Shown here piece by piece: positions 18,368-26,347 of a stretch of 64,000 bases of DNA (position 1 is the stretch's first letter; the number at the start of each line of letters is the position of its first letter). The DNA is from Ruminococcus flavefaciens. Lineage in GTDB: Bacteria > Bacillota > Clostridia > Oscillospirales > Ruminococcaceae. The stretch lies in contig JAMPIL010000001.1 of the NCBI GenBank assembly GCA_023662725.1, positions 305,109 through 369,108 of the forward strand, written 5' to 3'. Made by a program: the position numbers and the translations under genes. The notes under the pieces are model-generated. The model was not told the DNA's origin and did no database searches. It saw only the letters and a program-made list of their open reading frames with translations.

Positions 18368-19678
18368 ATGAAGGGGATTTTATGCGGATTTCTGGCGGCA
18401 GTGGTCGCTTTGTCATGTCCGTTGACAGGCTGTAAGAAGAAAAAGGGGAATGAGATAGATTCTGATTTTATCACAGTTACAAAAGAAGATATCGGGGGAA
18501 TTGCTCCGGAAGAGATTTATGTTAAGGAGCGGACTATTGACTATACTAATGCGGACAAACGGTGCGTTATAGCTGATAAAATTGATACGAGCTTTGCGGA
18601 AAATATAAAGATTATTAAAACGATTCCGGGAGAAACTGAGTTTAAACAGGTCAATATCCCTGAAAACTGCGATTTTTCTATATATGGATTTTCAGAAGAT
18701 AAATGGCGGTTCGGTATTTTTTCCAGAGCAGAAACCGCATCTCAGTATTCGCACGATGATTTTGCGTTCGGGATCTATGATTCGGAAACTGATGAATTTA
18801 TGCAGCTTGGCGAATCTTTATCGAAACTGAATATATCGCCGGTATATTTCCCGATAAACGATGAGTTCTTTGGCTTTCAGGCTTCAGGACGAAATTCGTA
18901 TACTCAATTGTATCGGTGCAGTCTGGAAACAGGGGATACCGTGAAGCTTGACGCTTATGAGGTTAACCATTATCAGCAGGGAGCGGTAACGGTAGGTGAA
19001 AATGGTATTGCATATTATTACTGTGAACGTTTTTCCGGCGATTGGGTTGCAAGATACTGCGATTTTGAGAAAAGCGAGCCGAAAGAGATTTTCAGGTATA
19101 AAAATGAAAATGCAGATATTTATCCGCAGGCTATTATAAGCGACGGAAACAATATTGCTATTGTGATGCAGCATTACTCTCTGAACGGAATTAGCAGCAC
19201 TGTTCTTCAATGGGTAAATCCGGAGGGAGACTTACTTGAAAATGAAGAAATTCCGTTGGGTGAGGTGTTTGGTCAAAGAAAGTACGAGATAATCTCCGCT
19301 CATATCATCGGCGATTATTATTGTTTTACAGCGGATAACTGTAAACTGCCGAATACGGCTGTTTTTCGCAGAGACGGCGATACTTTCTATCCGATGTCTA
19401 TGGGAGATTATCTGCTTGGCTATGATATGGGCTGCTGTAATGGCAGTGCGATTACGTTTGGTATTGCGTATGAATCGTTTGATCCAAACCATACTGAGAA
19501 GCTTTGCGGAGCAGTCAAGGTAGATTTTACAAATAAGTCGCTGACTGTATGTGAAATACCTGCGACGGCTCAAGAGGACTCCTCCGGCAGTCAGAATTGC
19601 TATATTACACCGGATGATAAACTTTTAACTATTTTTCAGGATGCGAATGCCGGCTATAAATACGCTGTTGTGGGTTGA
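18368..19678 (+). CDS. Hypothetical lipoprotein
   Basis: A lipoprotein signal peptide (LSCPLTGC, Cys about 22) is followed by a lysine patch and a 400-residue extracellular region. Regularly spaced aromatic strands (for example FGIYDSETDEFMQLGES, ITFGIAYESFD) suggest a beta-propeller-like fold, but no family is recognised. AAAGGAC lies about 10 nt upstream of the ATG. It is divergent from potA and is followed by a hairpin terminator and rsmE. Function unknown. Confidence 0.7.
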   Translation: MKGILCGFLAAVVALSCPLTGCKKKKGNEIDSDFITVTKEDIGGIAPEEIYVKERTIDYTNADKRCVIADKIDTSFAENIKIIKTIPGETEFKQVNIPENCDFSIYGFSEDKWRFGIFSRAETASQYSHDDFAFGIYDSETDEFMQLGESLSKLNISPVYFPINDEFFGFQASGRNSYTQLYRCSLETGDTVKLDAYEVNHYQQGAVTVGENGIAYYYCERFSGDWVARYCDFEKSEPKEIFRYKNENADIYPQAIISDGNNIAIVMQHYSLNGISSTVLQWVNPEGDLLENEEIPLGEVFGQRKYEIISAHIIGDYYCFTADNCKLPNTAVFRRDGDTFYPMSMGDYLLGYDMGCCNGSAITFGIAYESFDPNHTEKLCGAVKVDFTNKSLTVCEIPATAQEDSSGSQNCYITPDDKLLTIFQDANAGYKYAVVG

Positions 19679-19682
19679 CTTC

Positions 19683-19711
19683 TTTACAAAATAAAGAATA
19701 AATGATATAAT
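19683..19711 (+). promoter_or_regulatory. Promoter ahead of rsmE
   Basis: TTTACA, a 17-nt spacer and TATAAT. The terminator-like hairpin at 19713-19745 begins right at the predicted transcript start, which is unusual. Confidence 0.5.
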
Positions 19712-19712
19712 A

Positions 19713-19745
19713 AACCTGTTCGGAAAAGTTTCGGACAGGTTTTTG
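19713..19745 (+). terminator. Terminator between the lipoprotein gene and rsmE
   Basis: CCTGTTCG pairs with CGGACAGG (one wobble pair) and is followed by five Ts. It ends the upstream lipoprotein transcript and may also cut transcripts begun at 19683. Confidence 0.7.
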
Positions 19746-19763
19746 TGAAGGATGTGTAATGAT

Positions 19764-20486
19764 ATGCCAAGATTTTTTTTAAATGATGTCGATGAGGAAA
19801 ATATGAAGATAACCGGGAGCGACGCTCATCATATCGGTTATTCGCTACGTATGAGGTGCGGCGAGGAACTGACGGTATGCTGCTGTGGTATCGACTACAA
19901 CTGCGTTATAAGGAGCATTACGGGCGATGAGGTTTACCTGGATGTTGTCGGAAAACAAAGATGCGCTGCCGAGCCGAATGTTGAAGTAACGCTGTTTCAG
20001 GCTGTTCCGAAACTCGATAAGCTGGAATTTATAATCCAGAAAAGCGTGGAGCTTGGCGTATCGAGGATAGTTCCTGTTCTTACCAGAAGGTGCATTTCAC
20101 GTCCGGACGGTAGGGATTTTGAGAAAAAACTCAAGCGTCTTAACAAAATTGCCGAGGAAGCGGCTAAGCAGTCGGGGCGGGGAATAATTCCCGAGGTTGC
20201 TCCGATAGTTTCGTATAAAAAATCGCTTGAAATGATGGCGGAGCTTGATAAAACTATTTTGCTTTACGAGGAAGAAGGCGGATGTTCTTTCGGAGAGATC
20301 GCATTTGACGGAGTTAAAAAGGTTGGAATTGCGGTTGGAAGCGAAGGCGGATTCGATAAGGAAGAAGCGGAAGCTGCCGTTAATGTCGGAGCAGAGCAGG
20401 TCTGGCTCGGAAAAAGAGTTCTGCGTTGTGAAACTGCACCAATAACTGCCCTTTCAATTTTGATGTTTTTAACAAATAATATGTAA
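19764..20486 (+). CDS. rsmE: 16S rRNA (uracil-1498-N3)-methyltransferase
   Basis: The protein is 240 residues from the ATG at 19764 (MPRFFLND), the usual start of the family, with AAGGA 11 nt upstream. An ATG at 19752 lies on the ribosome binding site itself. It methylates U1498 of 16S rRNA. An N-terminal PUA-like domain (HHIGYSLRMRCGEE) is followed by a SPOUT methyltransferase domain with the knotted SAM-binding elements IAVGSEGGFDKEE and WLGKRVLRCETAP. Confidence 0.93.
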   Translation: MPRFFLNDVDEENMKITGSDAHHIGYSLRMRCGEELTVCCCGIDYNCVIRSITGDEVYLDVVGKQRCAAEPNVEVTLFQAVPKLDKLEFIIQKSVELGVSRIVPVLTRRCISRPDGRDFEKKLKRLNKIAEEAAKQSGRGIIPEVAPIVSYKKSLEMMAELDKTILLYEEEGGCSFGEIAFDGVKKVGIAVGSEGGFDKEEAEAAVNVGAEQVWLGKRVLRCETAPITALSILMFLTNNM

Positions 20487-20490
20487 GTAG

Positions 20491-20519
20491 TTGAAATTCA
20501 GAAAATAATATGCTATAAT
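20491..20519 (+). promoter_or_regulatory. Promoter of the small acidic membrane protein gene
   Basis: TTGAAA, a 17-nt spacer and TATAAT. The leader of about 70 nt can fold as a pseudoknot: TTATCG (20530-20535) with CGATAA (20557-20562), interleaved with CCGCA (20544-20548) and TGCGG (20575-20579). Confidence 0.6.
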
Positions 20520-20596
20520 AAATATAGTTTATCGTGATCCGACCGCAGGGGGACTCGATAAGATGTTATTTCTTGCGGAGAAAAGAGGAAATTAAA

Positions 20597-20881
20597 ATGA
20601 ATAAATTATTAGTTGCAGCTTTAGTTGCAGGCGCAGCAGCTACTGTTGGATACGTTGTATCAAAGGTTCGTAATGGTAATAATGTTGATTCAGATTATGA
20701 TGATGATATCTATAATGATTATGATGTAGACGGTGATGAGAGCATTGATTTCGAGATCAATGACAATACTGCTCAGGCTGAGGATACTGCTGAAGAGGCA
20801 GAGGCTGAAACTGAAGCAGAGGAAGCTGTTGTAGAGACAGAAGAAGCTGCTGAAGAAGCAGATGAAGAAAATAAGGATTGA
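20597..20881 (+). CDS. Small membrane-anchored acidic protein (YtxH-like architecture)
   Basis: From the ATG at 20597 (AGAGG upstream) the product is 94 residues. Residues 3-22 form one hydrophobic segment (LLVAALVAGAAATVGYVVS), followed by a short basic stretch and then a very acidic tail rich in Asp, Glu and Ala (about residues 36-93). The architecture resembles YtxH-type proteins, but the tail is low-complexity and homology cannot be shown. It sits alone between rsmE and a tRNA cluster, with its own promoter and terminator. Function unknown. Confidence 0.7.
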   Translation: MNKLLVAALVAGAAATVGYVVSKVRNGNNVDSDYDDDIYNDYDVDGDESIDFEINDNTAQAEDTAEEAEAETEAEEAVVETEEAAEEADEENKD

Positions 20882-20890
20882 TTTTTATTA

Positions 20891-20921
20891 CGGGAGAACT
20901 TTAAGGTTCTCCCGTTTGTTT
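20891..20921 (+). terminator. Terminator of the small acidic protein gene
   Basis: CGGGAGAAC/GGTTCTCCCG with a short loop, followed by TTTGTTT. Confidence 0.85.
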
Positions 20922-20992
20922 ATGAATTTGTGGCCTGTTTATATATAATTGTGTTGAAATTTGTGCATTCATACAAATATCGCCGCAGACGC

Positions 20993-21021
20993 TTGACTTT
21001 TTAAAAAACCTCTGCTATAAT
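20993..21021 (+). promoter_or_regulatory. Promoter of tRNA-Pro
   Basis: TTGACT, a 17-nt spacer and TATAAT, about 40 nt before the tRNA. Confidence 0.8.
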
Positions 21022-21060
21022 ATAGAAGCTGTCCGATGAGGACTGATTAAAAAACAAGTC

Positions 21061-21137
21061 CGAGGCGTAGCTCAGTTTGGTAGAGTGCTTGGTTTGGGAC
21101 CAAGATGCCGCAGGTTCGAGTCCTGTCGCCTCGACCA
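21061..21137 (+). tRNA. tRNA-Pro (UGG)
   Basis: Acceptor CGAGGCG pairs fully with CGCCTCG. The anticodon stem CTTGG/CCAAG encloses TTTGGGA, giving anticodon TGG. The T-arm GCAGG-TTCGAGT-CCTGT is regular and CCA is encoded. Confidence 0.97.
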
Positions 21138-21179
21138 AAAGTCTTTTTCAAAAAAGTCAAAAAAATTTGAAAAAAGTAC

Positions 21180-21208
21180 TTGACAAACATAAAAAAGTAT
21201 GCTATAAT
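21180..21208 (+). promoter_or_regulatory. Promoter of tRNA-Thr and tRNA-Tyr
   Basis: TTGACA, a 17-nt spacer and TATAAT, 15 nt before tRNA-Thr. The two tRNAs of the cluster therefore have a promoter separate from that of tRNA-Pro. Confidence 0.8.
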
Positions 21209-21223
21209 AAATAAGCGTTAAAC

Positions 21224-21299
21224 GCTGGTGTAGCTCAGTTGGTAGAGCAGCTGATTTGTAATCAGCAGGTCGGGGGTTCGAGTCCGTCCACCAGCTCCA
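21224..21299 (+). tRNA. tRNA-Thr (UGU)
   Basis: Acceptor GCTGGTG pairs with CACCAGC, the anticodon stem GCTGA/TCAGC encloses TTTGTAA with anticodon TGT, and CCA is encoded. The T-stem reads GGGGG against CCGTC, leaving one G-G mismatch and one wobble pair, which is unusual for a functional tRNA. Confidence 0.93.
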
Positions 21300-21304
21300 T
21301 TGTT

Positions 21305-21331
21305 ACCGGAATGCTTTCCGGTACATTTTTT
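21305..21331 (+). terminator. Terminator-like hairpin between tRNA-Thr and tRNA-Tyr
   Basis: ACCGGAA/TTCCGGT with a short loop and six Ts. If fully active it would cut tRNA-Tyr off from the promoter at 21180, so partial readthrough or a processing role is likely. Confidence 0.65.
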
Positions 21332-21342
21332 GAAGATCATAT

Positions 21343-21428
21343 GGGAGAGTTCCCGAGTGGCCAAAGGGGGCAGACTGTAAATCTGTTGCTTTTCAGCTTC
21401 GATGGTCCGAATCCATCCTCTCCCACCA
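21343..21428 (+). tRNA. tRNA-Tyr (GUA)
   Basis: A class II tRNA with acceptor GGGAGAG/CTCTCCC, anticodon loop CTGTAAA (anticodon GTA), a long variable arm and encoded CCA. Confidence 0.95.
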
Positions 21429-21434
21429 AGAATG

Positions 21435-21460
21435 CCCCGAATTTTCGGGGTTGTTTTTGT
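21435..21460 (+). terminator. Terminator after tRNA-Tyr
   Basis: CCCCGA/TCGGGG with a 4-nt loop followed by TTGTTTTTG. Confidence 0.85.
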
Positions 21461-21466
21461 TTCAGA

Positions 21467-21494
21467 CCTTGCAAATTGCTGCAAGGACTTTTTT
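21467..21494 (+). terminator. Second tandem terminator after the tRNA cluster
   Basis: CCTTGC/GCAAGG followed by ACTTTTTT, a few bases after the first terminator. Confidence 0.7.
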
Positions 21495-21575
21495 ATGTCC
21501 GGAAAAAAAGAGATTTTGCACGGAAAATTGACCGTATTGTGCAGAAATCTATAATTATTGCAATAGGAGACAGCT

Positions 21576-22103
21576 ATGATCAAAGCAGAAGTCAGATTAA
21601 CTGAAAAACATTTTAATGTTCTTATGAAAACTCGAAAAACCTCATGGGTTACTTATTGTTGCGGCTTTTTTATGCTTGCGATACTTGCAATGCTGATTGT
21701 TTCTAATATTTATGCAGACGGCTTCGGTTGGGACAGCGTCAAACCTATGATTATCTGGGCTGTTATTCTCATGGCGATTCTATGGCTGAAATATACGGTA
21801 AGTCCAAAGAAACAGTTCATGAATTATCATAAAAATTTTCCAAATGCTGTTAATACTTACTGCTTTGGTGAAGAAAAATTCTCGATGAGTTCTGTTTCAG
21901 ACGGTACCAGCGGTACCAGCGAGTATGTTTATGAAAGTGTTGAATCAGCCGAGGAGAAAAACGGATTTTTCAAAATTAAAATAAAGGGTGTAGGATTTAT
22001 GATTATCGGATCGGAGGAATTTACTGAGGGTACTCCGGAGGAGCTTCGTGAATTGCTGAAAATTAAACTCGGCAGCAAATTCAAGTCGGGAGGAAAATCG
22101 TGA
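21576..22103 (+). CDS. YcxB-like membrane protein
   Basis: The 175-residue protein has two hydrophobic segments near the N-terminus (about 24-45 and 53-72), then a soluble domain. That domain fits the YcxB-like family: SPKKQFMNY, NTYCFGEEKFSM, a Gly/Ser/Thr patch, and FKIKIKGVGFMIIGSEEF. TAGGAG precedes the ATG. Its TGA overlaps the GTG start of the next gene, a related membrane protein, so the pair is translationally coupled. Family function is unknown. Confidence 0.75.
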   Translation: MIKAEVRLTEKHFNVLMKTRKTSWVTYCCGFFMLAILAMLIVSNIYADGFGWDSVKPMIIWAVILMAILWLKYTVSPKKQFMNYHKNFPNAVNTYCFGEEKFSMSSVSDGTSGTSEYVYESVESAEEKNGFFKIKIKGVGFMIIGSEEFTEGTPEELRELLKIKLGSKFKSGGKS

Positions 22104-22738
22104 TAATATGCAGGACTGAAAAAGTAAGCAAGTTGAGCAGCAATTTTATCAAGGCTAAGCCTCTTGCCGTGATCCAGTGGGTAGTTTTAGCGTTGGTTAT
22201 GGTTGCGATTATGGTAATCGGTATTATAAATGTCGGAAGCAGCTCAAGAGAAATTTTCGGATGGATAATTTTGTCAGCTATGGTAGGATTTATGGTGCTT
22301 ATGCTCACTTCGGTCGCAAGATCGGATAATGAATTCAATGCTTTTGTTGTATTGGATGACGGAAAAATAATTTTTATAAATTTCGGTAATATCTTCATGA
22401 ACAGCAAGCTTTTCGGTGAACCGTATAAATTTTCACACAGTAAAATACGTATATGTGTAGAATGGTTCAAGGCTGCAAAGAGAATGAAAGGTTACTCTAA
22501 TGGAGAGGTTCTTGATGCATTTGCTGCAAGTAATGCTGTTCTCGGCGCAGGACATTATGTTGAAAGGACATTCAGCGTTAAAAGCAGTAATAAGTATATT
22601 ATTGCGAAGCTGCGTCTTAAAAAATGCAGAACTATAGAAGGCGAGCTTTTTACGGAATTTACGAAAACCATCCGCATACCTAAAGATTTTGAGAATGCCG
22701 AGCTTCTGGAAAATGAGCTCAGAGCAGCCGCAGACTAA
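22100..22738 (+). CDS. Hypothetical membrane protein coupled to the YcxB-like protein
   Basis: The start is a GTG at 22100 that overlaps the previous stop (GTGA) and is preceded by GGAGG. The 212-residue product has a basic N-terminus, two membrane segments (about 24-45 and 53-72) and a soluble C-terminal domain with alternating strands. The two-segment-plus-domain layout copies that of its neighbour although sequence similarity is slight, so they may be diverged paralogues. No function can be assigned. Confidence 0.7.
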   Translation: MIICRTEKVSKLSSNFIKAKPLAVIQWVVLALVMVAIMVIGIINVGSSSREIFGWIILSAMVGFMVLMLTSVARSDNEFNAFVVLDDGKIIFINFGNIFMNSKLFGEPYKFSHSKIRICVEWFKAAKRMKGYSNGEVLDAFAASNAVLGAGHYVERTFSVKSSNKYIIAKLRLKKCRTIEGELFTEFTKTIRIPKDFENAELLENELRAAAD

Positions 22739-22800
22739 CAAATACTGACGTTTATACGTCATTGACATATATGCAAATTTTATCCTTTGGAGGAATTACA

Positions 22801-24627
22801 ATGATAAGAGAAGATTTAAGAAACATCGCAATTATTGCCCACGTTGACCACGGTAAAACGACTCTCGTTGACGAAATGCTTAAACAGGGCGGAGTTTTCC
22901 GTGAAAATCAGGCGGTTGCCGAGAGAGTTATGGATTCCAATGATATCGAACGTGAACGTGGAATCACTATTCTTGCAAAAAATACTTCCGTCTGTTATAA
23001 TGATATAAAAATCAACATCATCGATACTCCCGGACACGCTGATTTCGGCGGAGAGGTTGAACGTGTTCTTGAAATGGTAGACGGAGTTCTGCTTCTTGTT
23101 GACGCTGCCGAAGGTCCTATGCCGCAGACAAGATTCGTTCTCTCAAAGGCTCTTGAAATGGGACTTAAAGTAATCGTTGTGGTCAATAAGATAGATCGTC
23201 CCGACGCTCGCCTTGATGAGATCGGCGACGAGGTTCTCGAGCTTCTTCTCGATCTCGACGCAAGCGATGAACAGCTTGAAAGTCCTATCCTTTTCTGCTC
23301 CGGAAGAAGCGGTACTGCTTCGCTCAGCCAGTATGAAGCCGGAACCGACCTCAAGCCGCTTTTCGACACTATTATCGACTATATCGAGCCGCCTAAGGGT
23401 GAAGAGGAAGAACCGCTCCAGATGCTTGTTTCTTCTATCGACTACAACGAATATGTCGGAAGAATCGGCGTCGGACGTATCGTAAGAGGTAAGATAAAGG
23501 TGAATCAGCAGGTTACCGTATGCGATTATACAGGCTCGAAAAAGAATTACAATTCCAAAATAGTTTCGCTTCTCCAGATTCAGGGACTTAACCGTGTTCC
23601 CGTTCAGGAAGCTCAGGTGGGCGATATCGTTTGGATATCAGGTATAGAAGGCATCACTATCGGTGATACTATTTGTGCAGTTGAACAGCCGGAGGCTCTT
23701 CCTTTCGTTAAGATAAGCGAACCGACCGTTGAAATGACTTTCTCGGTAAACGACAGTCCGTTTGCAGGAAGAGAAGGCAAATTCGTTACATCACGTCAGC
23801 TTCGTGAAAGACTTTTCCGTGAGCTGCTCAAAGACGTTTCGCTCCGTGTTGAGGAGACTGACAGCACAGATTCCTTCCGTGTTGCCGGAAGAGGCGAGAT
23901 GCACCTTTCTATCCTTATCGAAAATATGCGCCGTGAGGGATATGAGCTTTCAGTTTCAACTCCTCGTGTTCTTTTCAAGCAGGGCGAGGACGGCAGAAAG
24001 CTTGAGCCTATCGAGCGTCTTGTTATCGACGTTCCCGAGGACTGCGTTGGTTCTGTTATGGAGAAAATGGGTACTCGTAAGGGTGAACTGGTTACTATGC
24101 ATCCGCAGGGAAGCCGCATGCGTATTGAATTTCTCGTTCCCGCAAGAGGTCTTTTCGGTTATAAGAGTGAATTCCTTACCGATACAAAGGGCGAGGGTAT
24201 CATGAGCCACGTTTTCGAGGGCTATGAAAATTACAAGGGCGACATCGACCGCCGAAATACCGGTTCTCTTGTTTCTTTTGAAACGGGTGAGGCAGTTACT
24301 TACGGTCTTTATAACGCTCAGGAACGTGGACAGCTTTTCATTCCTGCCGGAACTCCTGTTTACGAGGGAATGATTGTTGGAGCTTCTCCTAAAACCGACG
24401 ACCTCGTTGTAAATGTCTGCAAGAAGAAGCACCTCACCAACACCCGTGCAAGCGGAAGCGACGACGCTCTTCGTCTTGTTCCGCCAAGAATCCTCAGTCT
24501 TGAGGACTGCCTTGAATTCCTTGCCGACGACGAACTCCTTGAAGTTACTCCGGAATCGCTCAGAATCAGAAAGAGGATCCTCAGTAATACTCAGAGAGCT
24601 AAAAACAGGGGAAACGCTAAGAAGTAA
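22801..24627 (+). CDS. typA: Ribosome-associated GTPase TypA/BipA
   Basis: From the ATG at 22801 (GGAGG 8 nt upstream) the product is 608 residues, the family's normal length. It is a translational GTPase that acts on the ribosome in assembly and stress adaptation. G motifs: AHVDHGKTT (G1), RGITI (G2), DTPGHADFGGE (G3), NKIDRPDAR (G4). The C-terminal part has the TypA hallmarks GRGEMHLSILIE, PARGLFGYKSEFL and the basic tail. An upstream in-frame ATG at 22762 has no ribosome binding site. Confidence 0.95.
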   Translation: MIREDLRNIAIIAHVDHGKTTLVDEMLKQGGVFRENQAVAERVMDSNDIERERGITILAKNTSVCYNDIKINIIDTPGHADFGGEVERVLEMVDGVLLLVDAAEGPMPQTRFVLSKALEMGLKVIVVVNKIDRPDARLDEIGDEVLELLLDLDASDEQLESPILFCSGRSGTASLSQYEAGTDLKPLFDTIIDYIEPPKGEEEEPLQMLVSSIDYNEYVGRIGVGRIVRGKIKVNQQVTVCDYTGSKKNYNSKIVSLLQIQGLNRVPVQEAQVGDIVWISGIEGITIGDTICAVEQPEALPFVKISEPTVEMTFSVNDSPFAGREGKFVTSRQLRERLFRELLKDVSLRVEETDSTDSFRVAGRGEMHLSILIENMRREGYELSVSTPRVLFKQGEDGRKLEPIERLVIDVPEDCVGSVMEKMGTRKGELVTMHPQGSRMRIEFLVPARGLFGYKSEFLTDTKGEGIMSHVFEGYENYKGDIDRRNTGSLVSFETGEAVTYGLYNAQERGQLFIPAGTPVYEGMIVGASPKTDDLVVNVCKKKHLTNTRASGSDDALRLVPPRILSLEDCLEFLADDELLEVTPESLRIRKRILSNTQRAKNRGNAKK

Positions 24628-24708
24628 CTGCGAAGGGTTGATGCAAAAGGCAGAATAATTCCCGTTTGTTTGACGGCAGACTTCAAATAATCAACAGGAG
24701 GCGATCAC

Positions 24709-25446
24709 ATGAAAAAAATTCAGCGTATTGCTGTTTTTCTGACGGCAGTAACGTGCTTTCAGTTTTTTTCGGCTTGCAGTAAAAAAGGTGCAGGCTCGGA
24801 AAATTCAGAGTCCAAAAAGAAAACACAAACTATTATCGGCGTGAAGGAAGATTCTGAGACGGAAACAGATACGTCGGCGGGCATATCCGAGGATGGCTGG
24901 ATAACTCCGTCGGAGGACTCTGAGGAGTACGAACTCGGCAGATACTGCATCAGCGATAAGGGAATCAAGCTTTATTACGATGAGGAGGAGTATCCGGAAG
25001 AGCTTATTCTCGCTTTGGAGAAATATTTCAAATCGTTTGAGGAAAAAGATTACGCTTCCTACTGCGAATGCGTTTATCCGAGCTATATCGACAAAATGGA
25101 GGAGTTTCTCCAAAAAGACTACGGTTATGGTTTGAACGAATCCTTTGACGGACAATGCGAAAATCTCAGCGGAAATATGGGCGGAAGCTTTGAAATAACA
25201 CGCATTAAGGCAGAGAAATCAGAGGACTTTGAAACCGAAGAAGCGGGTGCAGACTCTTATCTTGAAATGCTTGATGAGACTTTCGGCGGCAGTTATGATG
25301 AAAGCGTTAAAAGCGAATGCGATAATATGAGATATCTCAGATTTTACGTTATGGCTAAGGATGCCGACGGAGTTGAGTCTATGCTTGTAAGCGGATTTGA
25401 TATCCTTTTTGCTGAAAAAGACGGAAAATATTATACTTTTGGTTAG
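24709..25446 (+). CDS. Hypothetical lipoprotein, first of a tandem pair
   Basis: A lipoprotein signal peptide (FFSAC, Cys about 23) precedes a Ser/Glu/Thr-rich linker and a 160-residue domain. EDEKDY-type charged residues, an aromatic helix (LEKYFKSFEEKDYASYCECV) and a last strand ending DGKYYTFG suggest an NTF2-like cone fold, but this is inference. The ribosome binding site GGAGGCGAT is identical to that of the next gene, 15 nt downstream of this stop. The two proteins share overall plan and are probably old paralogues. Confidence 0.65.
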   Translation: MKKIQRIAVFLTAVTCFQFFSACSKKGAGSENSESKKKTQTIIGVKEDSETETDTSAGISEDGWITPSEDSEEYELGRYCISDKGIKLYYDEEEYPEELILALEKYFKSFEEKDYASYCECVYPSYIDKMEEFLQKDYGYGLNESFDGQCENLSGNMGGSFEITRIKAEKSEDFETEEAGADSYLEMLDETFGGSYDESVKSECDNMRYLRFYVMAKDADGVESMLVSGFDILFAEKDGKYYTFG

Positions 25447-25461
25447 TCGGAGGCGATTATA

Positions 25462-26124
25462 ATGAAAAATATTTTCAGAAGATCTGCGGTTTTTGCTGCC
25501 GCTTTTGGAATGGCTTTGACTTCCTTTGCATGTGCAGGAAAAAATTCGTCGGTTGATGAGTCCGGCCATGGAAACCTTGTAGGAAACAGTCCTCCGGACG
25601 GCGTTCATATTTCCGAGGATGAAATGCCTTACGGTTCGACTGTAACTCAGCTTAAAGTGGACGTGCCTGTTCCGATAGAATATGATTATCGTTATATGAC
25701 CGAGGAGGAGGGCAGAAAAATTTCAGAATATTTTTCCGCTGTCGGCTTAAAAGATGCAGATATGCTTTCAGAAGTTTCTTATGATTCGTATCTTGAGCAT
25801 AATTTCTCCAGTTTGAACGTAAGCAGCCTTCAGGAGTATGTTGAGGGTTATTACGATAGTATAAAGTCATATACGGGTGAAGATTATGAATTTTCTTACT
25901 TTATCGTCTCCGATGTGACCGAGGATGAATCGGTTTATCCTTACTATGATAATATAATTAACAATATTAATCCCGATGCCCAAATAGAGTCACGGAAAGT
26001 TGCCACAGTAGATGTGTATTACGATACTGAATCGGCTAAAAACTGTCCTCTTTATAACCAAGTGGGAGATTATATTAAAATTTGTATTTATCAGATCGAC
26101 GGACAAGCTTATATTATGGGATAA
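25462..26124 (+). CDS. Hypothetical lipoprotein, second of a tandem pair
   Basis: The 220-residue product has a lipoprotein signal (LTSFAC, Cys about 22), a short linker and a domain of about 150 residues. It has the same order of elements as its upstream neighbour: an aromatic helix around EEGRKISEYFSAVGLKDAD, a mid-domain SYDSYLEHNF, and a final strand ending IYQIDGQAYIMG. GGAGGCGAT precedes the ATG. A strong terminator follows. Function unknown. Confidence 0.65.
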   Translation: MKNIFRRSAVFAAAFGMALTSFACAGKNSSVDESGHGNLVGNSPPDGVHISEDEMPYGSTVTQLKVDVPVPIEYDYRYMTEEEGRKISEYFSAVGLKDADMLSEVSYDSYLEHNFSSLNVSSLQEYVEGYYDSIKSYTGEDYEFSYFIVSDVTEDESVYPYYDNIINNINPDAQIESRKVATVDVYYDTESAKNCPLYNQVGDYIKICIYQIDGQAYIMG

Positions 26125-26130
26125 AAAATC

Positions 26131-26165
26131 GCCGCACATTTTATTTGTGCGGCAATTTTTATATA
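26131..26165 (+). terminator. Terminator of the tandem lipoprotein genes
   Basis: GCCGCACA/TGTGCGGC with a 7-nt loop, followed by AATTTTTATATA. Confidence 0.85.
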
Positions 26166-26177
26166 TTTCAGTATGTA

Positions 26178-26338
26178 AGAGCCTGTTCAGTATATTTTTC
26201 GCACGTCTTTTCGGCGAATTTTGCCCTTGACTTCATTAAAAATCCTTGCCATACGTCAGTATTACTGCGGATTTTTTCCTTGTCACCGACAAAATTATGC
26301 TCGAAAATCCGTACATAAAAAGATACTGAACAGGCTCT
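26178..26338 (+). repeat. TIR-B: inverted-terminal element of about 162 bp, copy B
   Basis: Perfect 16-bp terminal inverted repeats (26178-26193 and 26323-26338), with a sequence different from that of copies A and C. The interior aligns with them (GCACGTCTTTTCGGCGAATTT, CTCGAAAATCCG). It lies between a terminator and the stop codon of the convergent permease gene at 26348. Confidence 0.8.
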
Positions 26339-26347
26339 AAGAACGCT

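Noticed and set aside
22762-22800. Longer N-terminus of TypA from the ATG at 22762
   Set aside because: It has no ribosome binding site, while the ATG at 22801 has GGAGG at the right distance and the family N-terminus.
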